Positions 62,164 to 64,000 of a DNA stretch of 64,000 nt are shown in pieces; the first letter of the stretch is position 1; each line of letters begins with the position of its first letter. The stretch covers positions 3,454,721-3,518,720 of the forward strand of contig OZ038321.1 in the NCBI GenBank assembly GCA_964035795.1. The letters run 5' to 3'. A program made the translations under genes and the position numbers. The notes beneath the pieces are model-generated. The model was not told where the DNA came from and did no database searches. It saw only the letters and a program-made list of their open reading frames with translations. Source of the stretch: Pterobdella sp. o SKG-2022. Taxonomy: Eukaryota; Annelida; Clitellata; Hirudinida; Piscicolidae.

Positions 62164-63314
62164 GCACAACAGCTGTGGGTATCTTGGAAGAGGGAAACAT
62201 CGTCTTCTTGGAAAACATGACAATCCTCAGCCAGCACTCCATCATCTCATATATTCTCATCGTGGTTGCAGCCATCATCATCTTTATTGGGTGCTTGGGC
62301 AATCTAATGGTTATATGGATCGTAGCTTCTTCGAGGTTCATGTGGACTGCTACGAACATCCTGATCGTCAACCTCGCTCTTGCAGACGTGCTTGTACTAG
62401 CATGTGATTTGCCCTTTTCATTGCATTACCAACTCACAAACAAATGGGTTTATGGACCTTTTTTGTGCAGGGCTCTCTCTATGGCTTTCGGGGTAATGAT
62501 TTTCGTCAGCACGTACACACTTACGGCGATTGCTGTGGACCGTTATATTTTGATCGTTAAGCCTTTAACACAAAAGTTGAGTCCGAAGAAAGCTCTTCTG
62601 GTGGCTTTTGTTATTTTTTTGTTTTCTGTTGTGGTGACGCTCCCAGTCGGGTTGTTTTCAGAATTGAGAGAACATAAAGATGACATCTTGGGCATTGATT
62701 ATGTTTTTTGTTGGGAAAATTGGCCGTATCCTTCTTATCGCATCCTCTACACTCTAGCAGCCTGGTTGGCGCAGTTTTTTGTTCCTCTTGTTCTTATCGC
62801 ATTCTTTTATTACAAAATCTTCCGTAAAATAAAAAAACGCATCATTTCAAACAAATCTGGGCAGAGTTCAAAAACCAACCGCATGCTGGTGTCTGTGGTG
62901 CTGGTCTTTGTGGTAACATGGACTCCTTATCAGCTCTACACTTCATTTCTCGAGTTCTTCTCTCTCCTTGGAGACGCGTACAAGTTACTTGACATGTCTC
63001 TCAGACTTCTCGCCATGAGCTCATCGTGCATCAATCCCATCTTGTACGGCTACATGAACGATAACTTTCATAATGGTTTCCTCAAGGCTTTCTCGTGTTT
63101 CGTAAATAAAAATAGTGAGATAAAACTGAGAAGAGTTAGAAATGAAACCAATTTTAGAGGCGAAAATATGTCGATGTCTCAAGGAAGAAACACAGAAATA
63201 AATTTGAAGAACATTCAAATTGACCCAAATAAATTTGTTAAAAAAAATAATTCTAAAGTGGAAACAGTTGTTTTATCTGAGCTGGCAAAAGAAGCAGAGC
63301 TTTTAAATGGCTGA
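62164..63314 (+). CDS. Rhodopsin-class (class A) GPCR, peptide-receptor type, 7TM exon
   Basis: Predicted G-protein-coupled plasma-membrane receptor. This exon starts after TTGTTTCCAACAG in phase 1 and encodes 382 residues to the TGA, covering all seven helices. TM1 has GCLGNLMV, TM2 NLALADVLVL, Cys before TM3 in FLCRALS, DRY at 62538-62546, partner Cys in VFCWENW, TM5 FFVPLVLIAFFYYKI, TM6 FVVTWTPYQLY and TM7 NPILY at 63033-63047. NMTILS near the N-terminus is a glycosylation sequon. The overall look is that of neuropeptide receptors (NPY, tachykinin, leucokinin or PrRP groups), but subtype cannot be fixed. Unusual points: TM4 has no Trp (4.50 position) and TM6 has TWTP rather than CWxP. The start codon must be in an upstream exon not identified here. 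Confidence 0.9.
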
Positions 63315-63483
63315 TGCTGGAGTAATGAAACATCAAAAACAGAAGAAAAACTAAAACTTCCAAAAGAGAATCTGAACGTTCTAATGGAAAGAGTTGAAAG
63401 AATTTTGGAGCTTTTTATTGTTTTGGCAAGTTCCATAAATATAAAGTTATATTTGAACATTTTCGTGGAAAACTTGCATAAAA

Positions 63484-63489
63484 AATAAA
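63484..63489 (+). promoter_or_regulatory. Possible poly(A) signal of the GPCR
   Basis: AATAAA 170 bp after the stop codon, before the palindromic element. Confidence 0.5.
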
Positions 63490-63545
63490 TCATTTGCTAT
63501 CTCAGTTGCAAACCTACTCTTATTAATTATACGGGATTTAATAAG

Positions 63546-63751
63546 TTTTCAGAGACATCGTATTTATTTTTCTTCAATATTTTGTAACGAAAAACATCAA
63601 ATAAGAGGAATTTATAATACATTTATTGAGAATCGGAAGCTATAATTTTCTATAAGTTTAGCCTTATCATAAAACTTTAGCGAAAAAAAAGGCTAAACTT
63701 ATCGAAAATTATAGCTTCTGATTCTCAATAAATGTATTATAAATTCCTCTT
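63546..63751. mobile_element. Palindromic (MITE-like) element, family C, full
   Basis: Leader TTTTCAGAGACATCGTATTT, then arms 63603-63665 and 63689-63751 that pair over 63 bases with two mismatches (AAGAGGAATTTATAATAC ... AAGTTTAGCCTT), separated by a 23-base loop. The leader, left arm and start of the loop are repeated exactly at 49647-49776. Related arm pieces (AAGGCTAAACTTATTGAAAA) lie near 34515 and 34697. Confidence 0.85.
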
Positions 63752-64000
63752 TTTTGGGATTTAATAAGATATATTCTAAAGATATTTTGTTTTATTTCCT
63801 ATAAGTTGATGAATCAAAACATTCTCATGTATTTTGAATATTATTTTAATAATATTATTTTAGTTATTTTTAATTTAGAATTCCAAACTGATCAAAGGAA
63901 TAGTATCAAAACACACAAGCTGGTTTCGTATTTAATTTTCCATTTAAAGGAGCAACCACCCACTCTTGTTAGATAAACAATTATTTATTCTTTTTTATTC

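Overview
The window is AT-rich nuclear DNA from an invertebrate animal. It has spliced genes with GT-AG introns, tRNA-derived SINEs, APE-type LINEs, palindromic MITE-like elements and long microsatellites. Gene content (DEG/ENaC channels, PLK4, a protocadherin-like cadherin, a neuropeptide-type GPCR) fits a metazoan using the standard code. I cannot name the phylum safely; a lophotrochozoan or an early-branching animal are both possible.

Layout. 1-87: end of one exon of a gene lying to the left (minus strand). 0.4-5.4 kb: two dead LINEs in AT-rich DNA. 5.4-10.3 kb: no convincing gene. 10.3-18.1 kb and 21.6-27.2 kb: two tandem DEG/ENaC sodium-channel paralogues on the minus strand. Each has 11 coding exons with the same intron phases, and seven internal exons are identical in length. 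Between them lies a roughly 800-bp GATA array. 27.2-30.9 kb: repeat-rich divergent intergenic region with a perfect 59-bp-arm inverted repeat and a possible 74-residue membrane protein. 30.9-40.2 kb: a nearly complete 18-exon PLK4 gene (plus strand), including the kinase domain, a DSGxxT degron, the cryptic polo box and a C-terminal polo box. 40.8-43.6 kb: an intronless seven-repeat cadherin on the minus strand, tail-to-tail with PLK4. 43.6-62.2 kb: a gene-poor stretch holding repeats only. 62.2-63.3 kb: the 7TM exon of a rhodopsin-class GPCR, followed by a palindromic element.

The genes do not form a pathway: two ion channels, a centriole-duplication kinase, an adhesion receptor and a peptide-type receptor are neighbours by position only. 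What ties the window together is its repeat ecology. Two SINE families share a tRNA-Ile(AAT)-like head. At least three palindromic families occur in full and half copies. There is also a 130-bp sequence duplicated without a visible difference 13.9 kb apart. Several repeats touch gene structure: an antisense SINE abuts a splice acceptor, a SINE sits 21 bp past a PLK4 donor, and a SINE tail appears to have grown into a 370-bp GTAA array.

All exon models were built by hand from splice sites, reading phase and paralogue comparison. No database search was possible.
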